From: Diphasiastrum complanatum
Lineage: Eukaryota; Streptophyta; Lycopodiopsida; Lycopodiales; Lycopodiaceae
Reading direction: 5' to 3'
Length of the DNA stretch: 64,000 nucleotides
NCBI GenBank assembly: GCA_029204225.1
Contig: CM055102.1
Coordinates: 25,524,922 to 25,588,921 of the forward strand
In this document: piece after piece, positions 1-14,000 of the stretch
Layout: each line of letters opens with the position of its first letter
How positions within the stretch are numbered: the stretch's first letter is position 1
The notes under the pieces: model-generated
What the model was told of the DNA's origin: nothing
The model's database searches: none
Seen by the model: only the letters and a program-made list of their open reading frames with translations
Program-made: the position numbers and the translations under genes

Positions 1-217
1 CCTCCGACTTCACCAAGCATGAAGAATCCTACACCATTTATTAGAAAGTTACCTACATGGTATTATGAATTTATCAAAGACGGAGTCTTCTTGGAACACG
101 GAGAGTCAAGTAAACAAGGAGCTAGAAAATAGGCAAGGCTTGAGAAACAGCATGAGGTGATCAAATCAAGATTGACATGAGGATAGACATAAAGATGAGG
201 ATGTACATTTGTCATTC

Positions 218-810
218 ATGGCTACGATACTAGAAACTAAAGATCCATCCACTTTCAGAAAGGCTGAAAAAGACAAAATATGGAGGAAAGCTATACATGA
301 GAAGTATAACTCTATCGTGAAGAACAAGAATTAGAGGATTGTGCATTTACCAACAAGGAAAAAGGCTATTGGTCGTAAGTGGGTTTATAGATCCAAGTAC
401 AAATCAGATGGTTCTAGTGATAAGCACAAGGCAAGGTTGGTTGCAAAAGGGTATGCACGACAAGAAGGTATAGACTATGAGGAAATGTTTGCACCAATTG
501 CAAAGTTGACTATTATGAGGACAGTTTTGTCATTGGCGGCTCAGTTTGGATGGGATATCCAACAAATGGATGTTAAGAGTGCATTCGTGAATGGTTTTCA
601 ATCTATATGGAGCAGCCAGATAGATAGATAGTCAAAGGATAGGAAGACATGGTTTGCAGGTTGGAGAAAGCCTTATATGGACTTAACAAGCACCCAGAGC
701 ATGGTACATGAGGATTGATACATACTTTGAGTAGCTTGGTTTTCATAGAAGTAGTCCAGAGCCTACACTTTATGTTATGGGCAAAGATAATCAGATTCTT
801 ACTACAGTGA
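218..810 (+). pseudogene. Ty1/copia reverse transcriptase fragment
   Basis: This is a broken piece of copia pol. Reading from 218 it gives the conserved start of the RVT_2 domain (KAIGRKWVY, then [19 protein letters not shown], then WDIQQMDVKSAFVNG). A stop interrupts it near 334, the frame is lost after about 600, and the following ~200 bases still match the next block (GQED, LEKALYGL-type, then a decayed LYV segment) in shifted frames. The YVDD catalytic part is absent. It is a dead fragment, probably inside the distal CHIP intron. It lies on the opposite strand from the copia integrase scrap at 1594-1990, so the two come from different insertions. Confidence 0.85.
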
Positions 811-1593
811 ATAGATATTACCTAGTACATGAAATAAATTTACGAATATGCTTTATGCTTTGGCGTTAGCTTTTGCCTAAGTTAGAGCTCTGCACCCTCC
901 TCTTTATATATTGTAGCAAGTTTCAAGCTTATGAGTCATTCTCTTCTGCTCAATCAAATCATTTGTTGTTTATGTGTGAGTGCTCATAAGATTAGATCAC
1001 TCCTCTCTTGAATTCTAATAGAGGGGACAACTATGAAGGGAGGGAAATAATTTTCAGCCGCTGGATATTTATAGGAAAGTGCTTGGATACCATGTTATGA
1101 ACTCAGTCACATATATTAGAGATAAATGAGGTATTCAAAAAGCAAACAACATCCACCAAGCATTCTCCAACTTAGAAAATGAACATCAATGGCTATCGGT
1201 AGCTCAAGCAAATTTCTAGCAAAGATATCCAAAATTGTATAGAACTCTCCTACAAGAAGCTCAAGAAACCAAACTCATATGCTGAGAAATGGTAATCTCC
1301 AGACCTTCTTTATCCTATTTTAAAATATCATCCAGGATGCAAAATTCAGATTTGGTTGTCGTAGTCTTCTCCATCTTTGTGTTCTTTTATCAGTCTCTTG
1401 ACTAGTCTCACCATGTTGTAACATTTGTCCATCAATGCACTACCTTCTGGCAATGTTTTGTTGGTGGTTGTTCTGGAACTTCTTTGTCTTGTATTAAGAT
1501 TGGATTTTGTTCATTAGTTTATGGTCTTTCACCACCATCAAGTGTGTTTTCATTAATGTCAAACACGTGTATTACTTTGTTGTTCACAAATTT
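811..1593. other. Unassigned intron/TE-derived DNA
   Basis: No gene is recognisable. A TATA-like run near 902-910 followed by about 110 bases with LTR-like composition could be the end of a copia LTR, but no partner or target duplication is visible. The part nearest 1594 may be the decayed spacer between integrase and RT of the minus-strand copia fragment next to it. Confidence 0.4.
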
Positions 1594-1990
1594 CTACTGA
1601 AATTTACCTCCATAACCCTCGTAGACAATCACATCCCAACTTGCAATTATCCTTTGCTTGTGGTCAAATGGATAAGCATTCTCCTTGGTAGTAGGTGCCA
1701 CATCCAATAAAGATGCATTTCTTAGATTCACTATCCAATGTCCTCCTTGTCTCATAGGGATAGTGTGCATACGCATTGCAACCAACTTCTCTTTAATCTT
1801 AAAAATTTGGCTTGTGACCACTAAACCTATTTGGATGTTTTTCTATCTAATGCCCTTGTTGGTTTTTATTGAAGATACATTGCCCTTCGAATAGCTTCAG
1901 CCCAAAAAGTGTTCACGTAACTTTTCCAATCATCATGCTTCTTGCACATTCAGCCAAAATTATGTTACATCATTTTGAGGAGTGTAAGAA
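1594..1990 (-). pseudogene. Ty1/copia integrase C-terminal fragment
   Basis: On the minus strand the sequence starts with FWAEAIRRAMYLQ (the conserved copia block FWAEA-x-x-TA-x-YL-x-N) near 1895. It then continues through TRALDRKT and, nearer 1600, a decayed match to the integrase tail that ends KRIIISRDVIFNE in intact elements (here KQRIIASWDVIVYE). Stops and frame changes are frequent. A matching minus-strand copia gag remnant lies at 3870-4600, so this may be one old element split by the DNA at about 2000-3870. Confidence 0.65.
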
Positions 1991-1998
1991 ATGGTTAA

Positions 1999-2193
1999 TT
2001 GCTTCCTAAATCCGCACTTTTTGCAAAATGCAACATCTTCACTCTTCGAGCTATCATCGAGGAGGCTAGACATAGGAGACAGAGCGTTTACTGTTGTTTC
2101 GTGGACTTCAGGAAGGCCTTTGATTCTGTACCACGTTCCCTTCTTATCCAGACATTACAAGACCTTGGTTTCAACTTTCTCCACCTGGTTCCC
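1999..2193 (+). pseudogene. LINE (non-LTR) reverse transcriptase fragment
   Basis: About 60 codons of a plant L1/RTE-like reverse transcriptase are readable: NIFTLRAIIEEARHRRQS, then the motif-A block CCFVDFRKAFDSVPR with its catalytic Asp, then LLIQTLQDLGF. Nothing of the YADD region follows. It sits between the integrase and gag halves of a minus-strand copia remnant, so it probably arrived with the DNA that split that element. Confidence 0.8.
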
Positions 2194-3869
2194 CCCATTC
2201 CAGCAACCACCTCTACCCTGTCATGTCTACATGTCTAAAGTCCTAGGTCCCATACCCTATGAAGGCCCTACAAACTGAGATGATGCCTAGCCTACAACTG
2301 CCTGTGATGCCCCACTCATGTCTACATACAATGAACCCAAGCCCCCTCTTGCTCTACCTCTGGGGCGCCCCCTAGGCCTAACTATAAGTAAAAATGACTT
2401 CGCCTATGTCTTCGCATTGGGGTCCACTAGCAACTGCTCCATGTCAAAATCCCATGGATCATCTCTCTCAGCTCCCTCTACATCCCCCCCCACAGCCTCC
2501 TTCTACTCATCCACCCACTCCTCCTCATAGTCAGCTGGGTACTCCCTCCCCCCCCCCCAGTGAATCCTCCTCATCCCCTCCCTCCTCCCTATCTCGTCTC
2601 CTCCTCTCACTTACTCTCCTCCGGTATCGTGCAGAGCGGGCCTCGGCATCCATCTGTCTGTGCAGCTCTCGAAGATATCCTCATCGGCATCAGATAGCGT
2701 CTGGGCTGCTCGAGGTATGGTGGCATCCGTGTCGAACATGCAGGAGTCAGGGTTCACCTGCAACCATAACAAATATCGAGTCACCATACAAGTTTCGTAA
2801 TTGAGCTTATGAAATACCACAAGACTAGCAATGACGAGAAGCATATGCAACGTAAGCAAGGGTAGGGCAAACAAACCTCCAGCAGGCCTCCCTCTTTGTC
2901 GCATCGTGGACACATAGACAGTCGTCTACACTGCTCAATCGATAGCCGGTTCATCTTCTTCGTGTGTTGCATGGACCAACTGATCCAGTTCCGCTCACAA
3001 GCGGAAGTTGAACAGTCCTACGACAACACTCTCTCCGCCAACCGTCAGAGCTCTAACATGGAAAGGCCCTGACAACCCCACCATGTCACTGGACGCAGCT
3101 AGTCCTCTCTCCACTGGCACCGAACCTCTCTCGAACTTCAACAAGTCTGCCTCGATGATGTTGAGGCGCTCAGCCCCACCTGGTGGCAAAAGAACCACTT
3201 CATGAATCAGTCTCTATACAAGCAAGATTGCACAGGCCTAAACCATCAAAAAAATTTGAAGTTAAATTGAAAATTGGTATGTAATACCTGGCCCTGGATA
3301 GACTCACTTTGTATACTCCAGCCACCCTCTGCGGAGCTTCAGGTTGTCCTAAACCCTAAAACCGTGCTGTATGGGCCAAAAGAGAAAGTTCCAGCATTTT
3401 CGTAGACATTGAAAAACACATTCTAGCATCTTACAGCACATCGATCAGATAAATACAGCTCATTTCACAAATTAGGGCTTAAAATGACACCAAAAAGTGA
3501 GCATGGCATTCAGAAAATAACATACGTGCCGTAAAGGTGAAAACTGACATTCCTGGCATTCTTGTAGGCATCTAGAAATACAGTGTAGCATCTAACGGCA
3601 CCTCAATCTGACACCTATAGCCTATTTCACAACGAGAAACTCCAACATAGGGCACTGCTCTCATAACTTCTTCTACGTGCCGTCGCAGCCTAAACTGATG
3701 TTCTAGGCATGCTTGTAGGCATGAGGAAACACAGTGTACCACTTTACTTCGCTTCGATCAGACACCTACAGCTAGTTCTAAACAATTTTCAAAATTGACA
3801 TGTGTAGGCAAGAAAAACCTGGAATCGGAGATTTCTCGCTCCACGCTCCACGCTCGTTTCCCGTGCCCA
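2194..3869. other. Pyrimidine-rich, unassigned DNA
   Basis: The segment 2280-2620 is strongly C/T-rich with short C runs. From 2620 to 3200 both strands have modest open frames with no family signature I can name. From 3400 to 3800 a motif of the form 'agcatcttac..cac..cgatcaga' recurs about every 120-150 bases, suggesting an old tandem repeat. No functional call is supported. Confidence 0.35.
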
Positions 3870-4600
3870 AAGCCGTGCCCACTGCATCTCATGCTTTGTG
3901 CATTTCTTTTATTGAAGAGACATTCTGACGCTACATGACCTGATTTATAAAAACAGAAAAACAGCCTCCCTACTTTGGTTCACATTGGATACACATGAAT
4001 CTAAACTAGTATTCCAAATCAGCAGTTTTCCGACAATGAAAACAATTTCCTCTTCTGTTTTGTGCATCGAGAGCGGTTCTTTCTTGTTGATTAGTGGCTG
4101 GCCTGTATGTAGAACTCCTCTCTCTAGACAACATCACTTCAGAAAAATCTTTGTACATCCAATGCATCACCACTAATTCACCACTAATCCACCAATGCAT
4201 CACCAGTAATTCACCAATATGACTGTACCCACGTCTTCACAATTCTTCTTGAAGTAAAATTCTGGAAACTTCATTGAAAGAGGGGTTTGTTTCTCTTATT
4301 ATGAGTGTCATTGCCAAGTTTTGATAAACGTGAGGGAGTCCATTGAGTGTAATGCTACATCTTCAACACTTTTGTCAACCACAAGTTCATCATGGATTTC
4401 CTTGACTCTTGTTACATAGCCCATCATAGATTCACCTTCACTCATCATAAAAATGGGATTTTTGCTTCAAGAACACTGGCCCCCTTGAAAATGTAGCTTC
4501 TAGCATGCTTTAAGAAGTTCCCTATGCTTGAGACGGTGAAATTGGGAAACTCAAATGCAATATCAACTTACGTGTACCTACCGTAGCTAGGCACAATGAA
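3870..4600 (-). pseudogene. Ty1/copia gag remnant
   Basis: Read on the minus strand in patched frames, this gives copia Gag (UBN2-type) phrases: a segment around SEGESMMGYVTRVKEIHDEL (near 4380-4440) and, toward 3880-3930, a decayed CCHC knuckle (KSGHVASECLF with the first cysteines lost). Frames are broken many times. It has the orientation and order expected for the same old element as the integrase scrap at 1594-1990. Confidence 0.55.
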
Positions 4601-5067
4601 AATTTCGTGTTCTCTTGTCAAACCACAACTGTTTTACATTTTCATATCCACCCTCTTCTTTAGACGGTCTTGTTTCTTGAAAAATAGTCAGGTCTGTGTA
4701 ACGCTGGAACTTGTGGAACTGCCATCCTTTGGCTCATTTTACCCATTTTGGGTCTTGCATGCTACCTGCATCTCCGCTCTTATGAGCTTGAGGAACTTTT
4801 TGGTTCTGTATGAGAGCTTGCCAGGCTTTGCTTTCTGATCAAATCGATAGAGTGACCTTTCTTTTCTCATCGATTATTTGGATGAAACGATCCATTTGCT
4901 ACATTTCAATGATTCCAATGCTTCTTGTTTTTAGATTCTTATTTATTGCACATGTTATCCTTCAATATGTGGCGTGTTGTTATAGGCGTCCTTTTCTCTC
5001 CTTGAGGTCTGGAGTTCGACTCCACTCAATTGTGCAACGAGGAGATACAAGTGGAAAAACTAGGATA

Positions 5068-5581
5068 TGTTGGAATGTAAATGGAATTGATTACATTAAC
5101 ATAGGTTACTTTGACCCAAAAGGTCGAGAGTTGTGTAACCATGGTCATTTATTATATTAGGCCTACTAAACTTAGACTTAGCTAAGTTAGTATGAAATTA
5201 ACTTGGTAGGGACTCATGGGTCCACTAGGCTTAATTGTGACATTAAGTACCCCAACTTGACATATTGGAGGTACCTTATTCTTTCTATGTAACTTATAGA
5301 AAGTTGGATAATCAATAGTCAAGTAGTTGGACGGCCAATAGTCAAGTAGTTGGAAAGCCAATAGGATAGCCAATAGTCATGAAGTTAGGTAGTCATCTTG
5401 GATTATATATATGTGTGCATCCCATTTGTATAAGACACTTTTGTAAGCGATAGTGACTATTCTCCTTGGCTGTCCACGAGTTTCTACAAGAGGGTTTCTA
5501 GCCATCTCTTTCTTTCTTTTGAGAATGCTTTGTGTGATTGAATAGTTAAAATCCTGGATCCTTAGGCTTCTATTTCCTACA
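5068..5581 (+). mobile_element. Solo LTR with target duplication GGATA
   Basis: A 514-bp block begins TGTTGGAATG and ends TTTCCTACA, the usual TG...CA ends. It is flanked by a perfect 5-bp duplication GGATA (5063-5067 and 5582-5586). A TATA-like run at about 5404-5413 supports the plus orientation. No internal domain is present, so this is a solo LTR left by LTR-LTR recombination. It lies about 100 bp beyond the U-box exon donor of CHIP, inside the distal intron. Confidence 0.9.
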
Positions 5582-5684
5582 GGATAGAGGTTAAAACAAC
5601 CTAGATTATTCTAGCATTCCGGAAAGCTTGAAACAGTGAATGACTAGCAGTTTCAAGAATTAAAAGCTAGAATTTTAAACATAC

Positions 5685-8600
5685 CTTCCGAAGATGCTCT
5701 AGAAGTACTGCTCGCTCATACGTTACTCCACTTGGAGTTATGACAGGATCTCGAAATATATCCATGGTTATCCCACAACAGAGATATTCTGGTATCTGCA
5801 AAGAAAGATTGTAAGGGTAGACAGAAGATCAATAGTCATTAAAAAATGAATTGTTTTAGCAAAAATAGGTTGGTTGTTATGCAGCAGAAACTGACACCTG
5901 TTATTTACTAGTCACAAGGTAATATTTTGTAATACATTTTCAATAATTAGTTATGAGAGTTTCAAACTAGCATACTGAATATATGTACAGAAATTTAACA
6001 TTCTTAGACTATCAAATCCACATACTTCAGCTGGCTTGTCTGGAGAGCCTGCTTTATTGAAAATTTCCGAAAGAGCCTGAAGCCGCTCTTTGTATAGCAG
6101 ATTTAACCTTGATAACTCTGAAACTTTTGAAGTATCCACTGTACTTTGGAAATCATCTGCTTCCATTTCACCACTGTCCACGCGTTCGTCATCCTCAATC
6201 AAAATAACTTCGCCCATTGACATATCACTTATTCTTGTATCATTTAACTGTTTGATGTCATTCAATTTTCCTTCCTTATCTTTAAGTTTTTTGACAGCTG
6301 CTTCATATTCTTCCTTCAGTGCCTTCTCACAAATCTCCCTGTGAATCAGCATAGAAGCGGATTCTACACTTACTCTCAACAGAATATCCTGAAATACAGG
6401 ACATTTGACAGTCCATTCGCACAACACAAACTCTCTACCATAAACAGTTCAGCACTAAGCTAAGGTTGAAAAAACTTCAAAAAAATTGACTCTTCTCAAC
6501 CTCACTTCTTTCTGCTTTTTACGTCGAGCATTTGATACGACTTCCCACTCTATATACTTTGCCTTTGCAAGCTCTCGCCATATCTCCTCAACCATATAAC
6601 TTGTTGGCTTTCCTCCTCGGCTAAGTTCTAATGCCTGAACAGATACACCAAACAGTACAGAAAAACAGCATGCTCTGATGATCCTTCACTTGATTGAATG
6701 AAAGTGAGTCCTCAAACAGACATTAGACTAAAAGAAGTATATTGATATTACTCTCCAAAATTAGCTATAATTATATAAATATGAGCAATAACATATACAA
6801 TTTTCATTCTGGCAATATCCAGGGAGCTACAATGTGGAAAAGTCAGTACGACTTTTATCATCCGAACACAACATTATTTTGATTTCAATTTTATTGTTAA
6901 TTATTATGTGATGACTGGGCCTACCAGTTTCAATTGGCAAACAAAAGCTCTTAGTGATGCACATAAAATAGGTATGTCATTTGCTGAGACTTTTTACCCA
7001 AAAAACCAGGACTCTCTATATGTGAATATGATTATACTGTCCAAGGCAACATTATCAAGTACAGGCCATCTTGGAATTGTGTCCAACAGAAAATGTCTGA
7101 CTCAAGAAACAATTAGCACATGTTCAGATGCTTTCCCTTCTAACTGAGCACTAACTTGAAGCTGAAAAAAGGTAATACAAATTCAGAAATGAATCTCCCT
7201 GTCAAGTGCTTATGAGCATTGTACAAAGCCCCAAAATCGATGTTGAAGTTTTCCAGGAGTTTCAAAAGTCAAGAACTCTAGTATCATAAAGCGACCTGAG
7301 ATGTGACTACTATAATACCAGGTGATAGTTTGAGGAAAGCACAGCAAAAGCATTTTCTGTAGAAAACTATTAAAAAAGATTCGAAAGCTAATCCACATAG
7401 ACTTTTGATTCAGATAAAAGGCTGGTCCTCGTGTAAGTATGATGGCAATTCACCCATTAGTGCCAGCCACAAATGTAAAAGTGATGTACACGTTTCTACA
7501 GTTTGCATTGTTGCAACAAAACATGTTTCGTCCTCAAAGGAGGACGATAACAAAAAAACATCCACTGTGACATTCTACTTAAATTATGGATCAATGTGAG
7601 ATGTTAATGTTTTTTGCATGAAAGATGATGGGACAGCAGCAGGTTGATTGATATTTTTTCTTTCAGATTCTTGTTCATCCAGCTTTTTTCTATAGTTAGC
7701 TCTATACAACTAACTAATTATGCTAATAATACAGGAGCATGGCGCTATATGCGTTGTCAAAGAATATCTGTGTCACTGGAATTCTTCGAAGTATATCACA
7801 ATTCACAATAGATCTAGTCGGTACAACTGGAGGTACAGTATGTCTGGAAGTAATTCTGGCTCAATGTATGTGATATATGTGGGTCATTGGTTGAGCTGAA
7901 ACCCTCTGTCGATGTCGTCCTGTGAGTCTACATCCTCCTCTCTGGCTGGTCTCCTAGAGAAAAAAGAAGTCATATGTCTCTATGGAGTAGAAGGTGGCAC
8001 GACTGCACTGAATTGAGGATGGGACTTCTCTCAGCATCAGGGCTACACATCTCTGATCCTCATACTCTATAAGGGAACATGGTGTAACTGGCTGATCTCT
8101 TAAAAAATAACAATATTTGCCTCTGTTGTGACAACAGGAAATGAAATGCTCCTCTGTCTCTACTTCCCCCATAGAGCAGAACTGATACATCCTATCCTCC
8201 CATGGAACTCCATGTCTCTATATATAGATGGTGAGAGGAAACTCTCAACAATCCCATAGTGTGCTTCAGGCTGTGGGATATATCATAATCCAAATAGGGG
8301 ACATGTGTAAGAATGCCATATGCTATATGATGTCATCTGTGAGAATCTGTATAGCTCCAACTTGACTACCCTCGATCCTGACCATGCCCTCTAAGATAAA
8401 GATATATAAAGAAGTTGCCTGATGTACAACTGAGTACCCTCTGGAAAATGAGAAATGGAATCACGACACCAATACCATGCAACGCTCTAATTGAAAATGA
8501 ATAGAAATGCTCTGATACCAGAAATCAATGCTTTGATACCATGTTGGAAGAAGGAAGACTCGATAGATAGAGAAAGAGTGCATTTAATAGATGTTTCTAT

Positions 8601-10992
8601 CGGGCTCTGCAGAAAGATCCTTCTTCTAATGCATGACTACACCTGTCAAATTCGAACAAAACTATTGCGACAATTGCCACGTTCGATTCTACTTGATTCT
8701 AACTTTGAAATCATCAGAATTAGTGAGATTGATTTTGTAGACAAACATAATAGAGTGAATATTGAAATACAAAAGTATTCGATACACAAACAAATCAATA
8801 AGAGAACTTGATCAAATTACAATAACAAAGAAGTATTCATTCATTCTGACATAATATTGAACGCAATAAAGGTATAATCGATTCAGTAAGTAACATGTAC
8901 AAATCAGATAAATAGCGAGCACAAAACAATAGCGGATGCAACCGCGTACTCAAATCTAACTTTGAGTATCTGATCGACTATGTATGATGATCTTCCGCTA
9001 ATAAGCAATAAGCGCTTCTAGCAATACTCTATCTTATCAACTGAGAGAGCAACTCTAAACTTAGAAATGATCAGCTAGCTATTTAAACTAGTTAGGAAGG
9101 CCGAATAGGCTTATCCAGAATGACAGTTACGACAACAATTTTAACCAGGTCGCAATTGGTAATCAGCCACAATGAGCTGTAGATCGCAATTGGCACTTAG
9201 CCATATTGTGGTGTCACTTATCCAATTAGGTTACACTGTAATTACTTGCTAACAATGATTAGAGCAAGTAGTTAGCTTCAAAACAAGTGGTAACACGTTC
9301 TGTTAACATTCAATAGTTCGATCCCCTTCAATAGTCTTTGTCGTTGTCGAACCTGACTATAAGCCATTCCCATGTAGTTTTGCAGATTGTAAGATAACAT
9401 GAGTAAAAAAATGCACAAATTGGGATAGAATTACAAAACAACCACTGAAACGGAAGCAGAAACAAAAGGTGTAATTGGTAAACTCAAACTTCCAATCTCT
9501 GACTACCATGAACCCATTAAATTCATGGTAGGACCTTGACAAGGAGTAGACGTTCTAGGCATGGCATGGCACAAATTGCACAATACACTTGTTGATTACA
9601 ATAAGCACTTAATAACTTCAAGCATCGCAATGAATCAACGAGTGTGCATGTAGGACATAGTGGAAAAACTATTCAAATTCAAATGGCTACCTGAATTCAA
9701 CTCAAAGCACACCAAAGTAGGCACCAAATATTCACTTTATTGATTTCTCTTCACAGTACATGGCAAGCTATCAACATAAACACATAAGAGCACTGCTACC
9801 AGCTGCATAGATTATGATGAAGAATGCCTCTCTCTAGGCTCACTTATACATAATCCTCAATCACCCACTTAACCTTGACTCTTTCCTAACGTCGACACAT
9901 GGCAAGCCCCATGCACAATCGACACTTGCCACTTGGCAGTACACATTGGCAAGCGAGTAGGAGGACTGTCCGACCCGTGTCACTCATGCACTGAACCAAG
10001 TGTCCCAATGAGCATATGACACGTGTCCCACTGACAAGTCAACTCTCCTACTTTTTAGGAGATCAGTCCAACAGCCTCTAAATTAAGTCCCAGTACCCTA
10101 TACCAAACATAAGCAGGACAACAAGTTACCAGAAACATGTTATTTACATCTTTGCCAAAACACCATAGGCCGGTGTGAGCCATTTTAATATTTACAATTT
10201 ACAAGTCCGACATGTTCACACTGAGGCAGGAATATAAGTACATAATATTCCCTCCCTCCTCAAGGAACATCATCCGCGATGGTAAAAAGAAGGGTACTGT
10301 GCATGCAAAGCGTGCGCGGTCTCCCAGGTAGCATTAGTGAGAGGTCTCCCGTGCCACGCAGCAAGTACTCACGGATCAAACAGTTTCTAAGTCGTCTCTC
10401 TCTACAGTCCAATACTCTGTTAGGTTCGTGCATAACCTCTCCATGCTCCTGAAACAAGACAAGCCCATCAATTAGCAAGTTATCACCCTCATGTATAACC
10501 CTCTTTAAGCGTGAAACATGAAAAACAGGATGAACTTTACAATCCTGAGATAACGCTAGTTTATAAGGAACATCATTAAGCTTTTTAACTGTTTTCCAGG
10601 GTCCACAATAATGCGGAGATAACTTGTAACACTTCCCTGTCTTCAGAGAAGTTGAGTCCTTTGGAATCAGGAGAAACACCATATCTCCTTCCTGTGCGAT
10701 CCCGATCAGCAAATGTCTTTGCACGATCCATCGCATGTTTCACATTTTTCTTGGCTAACTCAAGCATTTGTCCATGTGAGTTAGAAAGTCAACAGCACTA
10801 TTTGTATGGTCGTCATGTATTTGTGAGGTAAAGCATTTACCTGGTGGCAGGATCTTAGAGGCAAGGCCGAGGTCCCCAAGTCTTGGGAGGATTTTTGTAA
10901 GGCCTGTAGGAAAGCAAGAGTCAAGTCACCAAGATCTAGTTATCAATCAATCTCCACAGAAAACAAGAGAGAAGAGGTTGGGCGCCCAACTC

Positions 10993-11030
<38 letters not shown>

Positions 11031-14000
11031 CAGCAACAAGAGCAATGGAGAGCAATGCTTAGCCAAACTGTAAAAATGGAATACACAATGAGCATCTAAG
11101 TACTCTACCTAGATGTGACCAAATGCCACCAAACCCTAAGGTTAACCACTTACTAAATGTAGGGCACCCCCAAAAGTCAAGATAGGGCCCCTAAACAAAA
11201 TTAGACCCCTAAGGATCCACGAGTCAGTACATGACCAAAATTGGGTCCAACTGAACTTAAGACAAACTTAAGATGGCCTAAATAACTAAATACCCATGGT
11301 TACACAAATCTCGACCTTTTGGGTCAAAGTGACCTATGGATTAACTTTAGCATAGTCATTTATTTCTAACACCCTCCTTAAATGACAATGCAAAAACTGA
11401 AATCTTCACTATGTAACAACACCAACACGTGGTATCAAATTCAAAGCTTTGCATAAAGCTTCAAATCTGACTCTAGGAAACGCCTTAGTGAAGAGGTCCG
11501 CAATATTATCCTGCATGCATGAATTGACTCATGAGTGAGACACTATAAGAAATGTCCGGTCTTGAATTACATAGGTAAATGAGACAGCCAATAGCTTGAC
11601 AATATAAAGTAGTGTCCAATGATTCACCATCACCTTGACTACTTAATTTCAGACCTGTCTCCATAGGTGTAGCAACCGGCTTGCAATCTTCCATCTTGAA
11701 CCGCTTCAAAATCTGCCCAATGTAGCGTTCTTGAGAGATGAAAATTCCAGCCCCTTCTTGTACAAATTCAAGACCAAGATAAAAGTGCAATAGGCCTAAA
11801 TCTGAGGTTTCAAAAACCATACCAAGATCAAGTATTACGGCATCAATCTGCTGCTCATTACTTCCCGTAATAATAATATCATCAACATAAAGCAAAATAA
11901 TGATGATATAATCTGAAGTATGCTTGACATAAAAAGTAGATTCGCTAGGACTATTAGTAAACCCTCGATCACAAAAGTAGGCATGTATCTTTTGATACCA
12001 CATCCTCGGAGCTTACTTCAGTCCATAAAGTGCCTTCTTGAGAAGACAAACTTTATCTTCTTGGCCTTCAACCAAAAAACCAGCAGGTTGTTGAAGGTAC
12101 ACTTCCTCATTGAGATCATCATTGAGAACTGTTGTCTTTATGTCAAGTTGCCGCAAACGCCAACCAAAATGGGCAACCAAAGAGGTTACTACCCTCACGG
12201 TAGTCATCCGAGCAGTAGGAGAGAAAGTCTCCTCATAATCAATCCCCTTTTGCTGAGCATAGCCTTTGGCAACGAGCCTTGCCTTGTACCTTTCAATGTA
12301 CCATCTGCCTTATACTTGATTTTGTATACCCATTTAGAACCAATTGCCTTTTTCCCATGAGGCAGATCAACAAGAACCCAAATCTGGTTCTTCATAAGTG
12401 AGTCATACTCATCTTGCATCGCATCCTCCCAACATTTTACTCCCTTGGCCTGCTCATAGAAAACAGGTTCTTCTGCAACATCTCCATGAGATGTAAGAGC
12501 AAAATCTGAAAAATCAGCATAGTCCACTAATTTTGTAGAGGCACGTGTCTTTCCATCATAAATTAAACTTACTTTGCTGTCCCGCAAAGTCGACAACAGC
12601 CACCGTGGGACTGTTTTGGGCTGTCCAACAGCCATGTCTCTTCTTACAATTTGTTGTCCAAGATCCTCCGACACCGCACTTGGCTGCCCAAGATCTTCCA
12701 AAACTAGTCCTTGTTGTCCAACAATTCCTGCAGGCTGATTTTGAGCAACAACGGGCGGTTCTTGATGAACATTAGGCTCAAACTTGATGAGGTGTTGGGC
12801 AGGTCGTAACTGGTTGATTGCTGCCCCTTATCTCCAGCAATAGAAGATGGTACCAAATCTGGAAAGACTTCAACATTCACACTATGTGGGCTGTCCCCTT
12901 CAAGATATGAGTTGGGGCCACATCCAATGAATTCTTTTCATCAAAATGCACATCACGACTAACAATAATCTTGTTAGTGCTCAAATTGAACAGCCTATAG
13001 CCTTTGCTTTCACTACTATAGCCAACAAAAATGCATTTAATTCCTTTATCCTCAAGCTTTGTACGAAGTTTATTTGGAACCAAAGCATAAGCCGTACAAC
13101 CAAAAATGCGAAAGTGGGAGATTGTAGGCTTCTTTCCATACCAAACTTCATAAGGAGTTAATACTTTCAATGCTTTAGTAGGACAACGATTGCTTATGTA
13201 TGCTGCCGTTATAACTGCTTCAGCCCAAAACTTGTGAGGCAGCCCCTTTGCTTTGAGCATGCAACGGGCCATCTCCATAAGTGTGCGATTCTTTCGCTCG
13301 GCAACACCATTTTGTTGAGGCGTAAGGGCTGTTGAAAGCACCCTACTACTTGCTGAGAATCTGCAAATTTCCAGCCTCAAGTTGACCTAACCCTGAATAG
13401 GGTTTGCTGAATTTTGGGCGCCCTCCTACACAAATGCAAACCTGAAAACAAAAACAGCAAGATAAGGAGACACCACAACCAAAAATTAGTAGCAGATTTT
13501 TGGGCGCCCTCCTCCAAACAAAACTTGCTGAAAACTGGTCGCATAAATCTCAGATTTGAGATTCTGATTAAAAATTGCTCCTCCAAGATCTCTGATGGCC
13601 GCCCTCCTTCAACCTGAAAAGAGACAAAAAAGCTGATCCAAACTCCACTTGAAAAGATCAGCAAGATGCTGAAATTTCACAACAAATAGCAGAGAAGCTC
13701 CTCTTCTGGTAGGGCGCCAACAAACAAGCTTGCTGCAGATCCGGTAGCTCTAATACCATGTAGGAAAGCAAGAGTCAAGTCACCAAGATCTAGTTATCAA
13801 TCAATCTCCACAGAAAACAAGAGAGAAGAGGTTGGGCGCCCAACTCTAAGCGAGAGAGAGAGAGAAAAGAAACAGCAACAAGAGCAATGGAGAGCAATGC
13901 TTAGCCAAACTGTAAAAATGGAATACACAAGGAGCATCTAAGTACTCTACCTGGATGTGACCAAATGCCACCAAACCCTAAGGTTAACCACTTACTAAAT

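Noticed and set aside
2611-3205. Possible plant-mobile-domain fragment on the minus strand
   Set aside because: Two short frames have a vague resemblance but lack any diagnostic motif, and the composition is biased.
1-5060. Last CHIP exon (end of U-box)
   Set aside because: A minus-strand search for the expected GKFDP...PNLAIKEAV text found nothing. It is most likely left of the window.
6740-7600. Additional CHIP exon in intron 4
   Set aside because: The flanking exons already encode contiguous CHIP residues in phase, so no exon is required, and nothing there has CHIP similarity.
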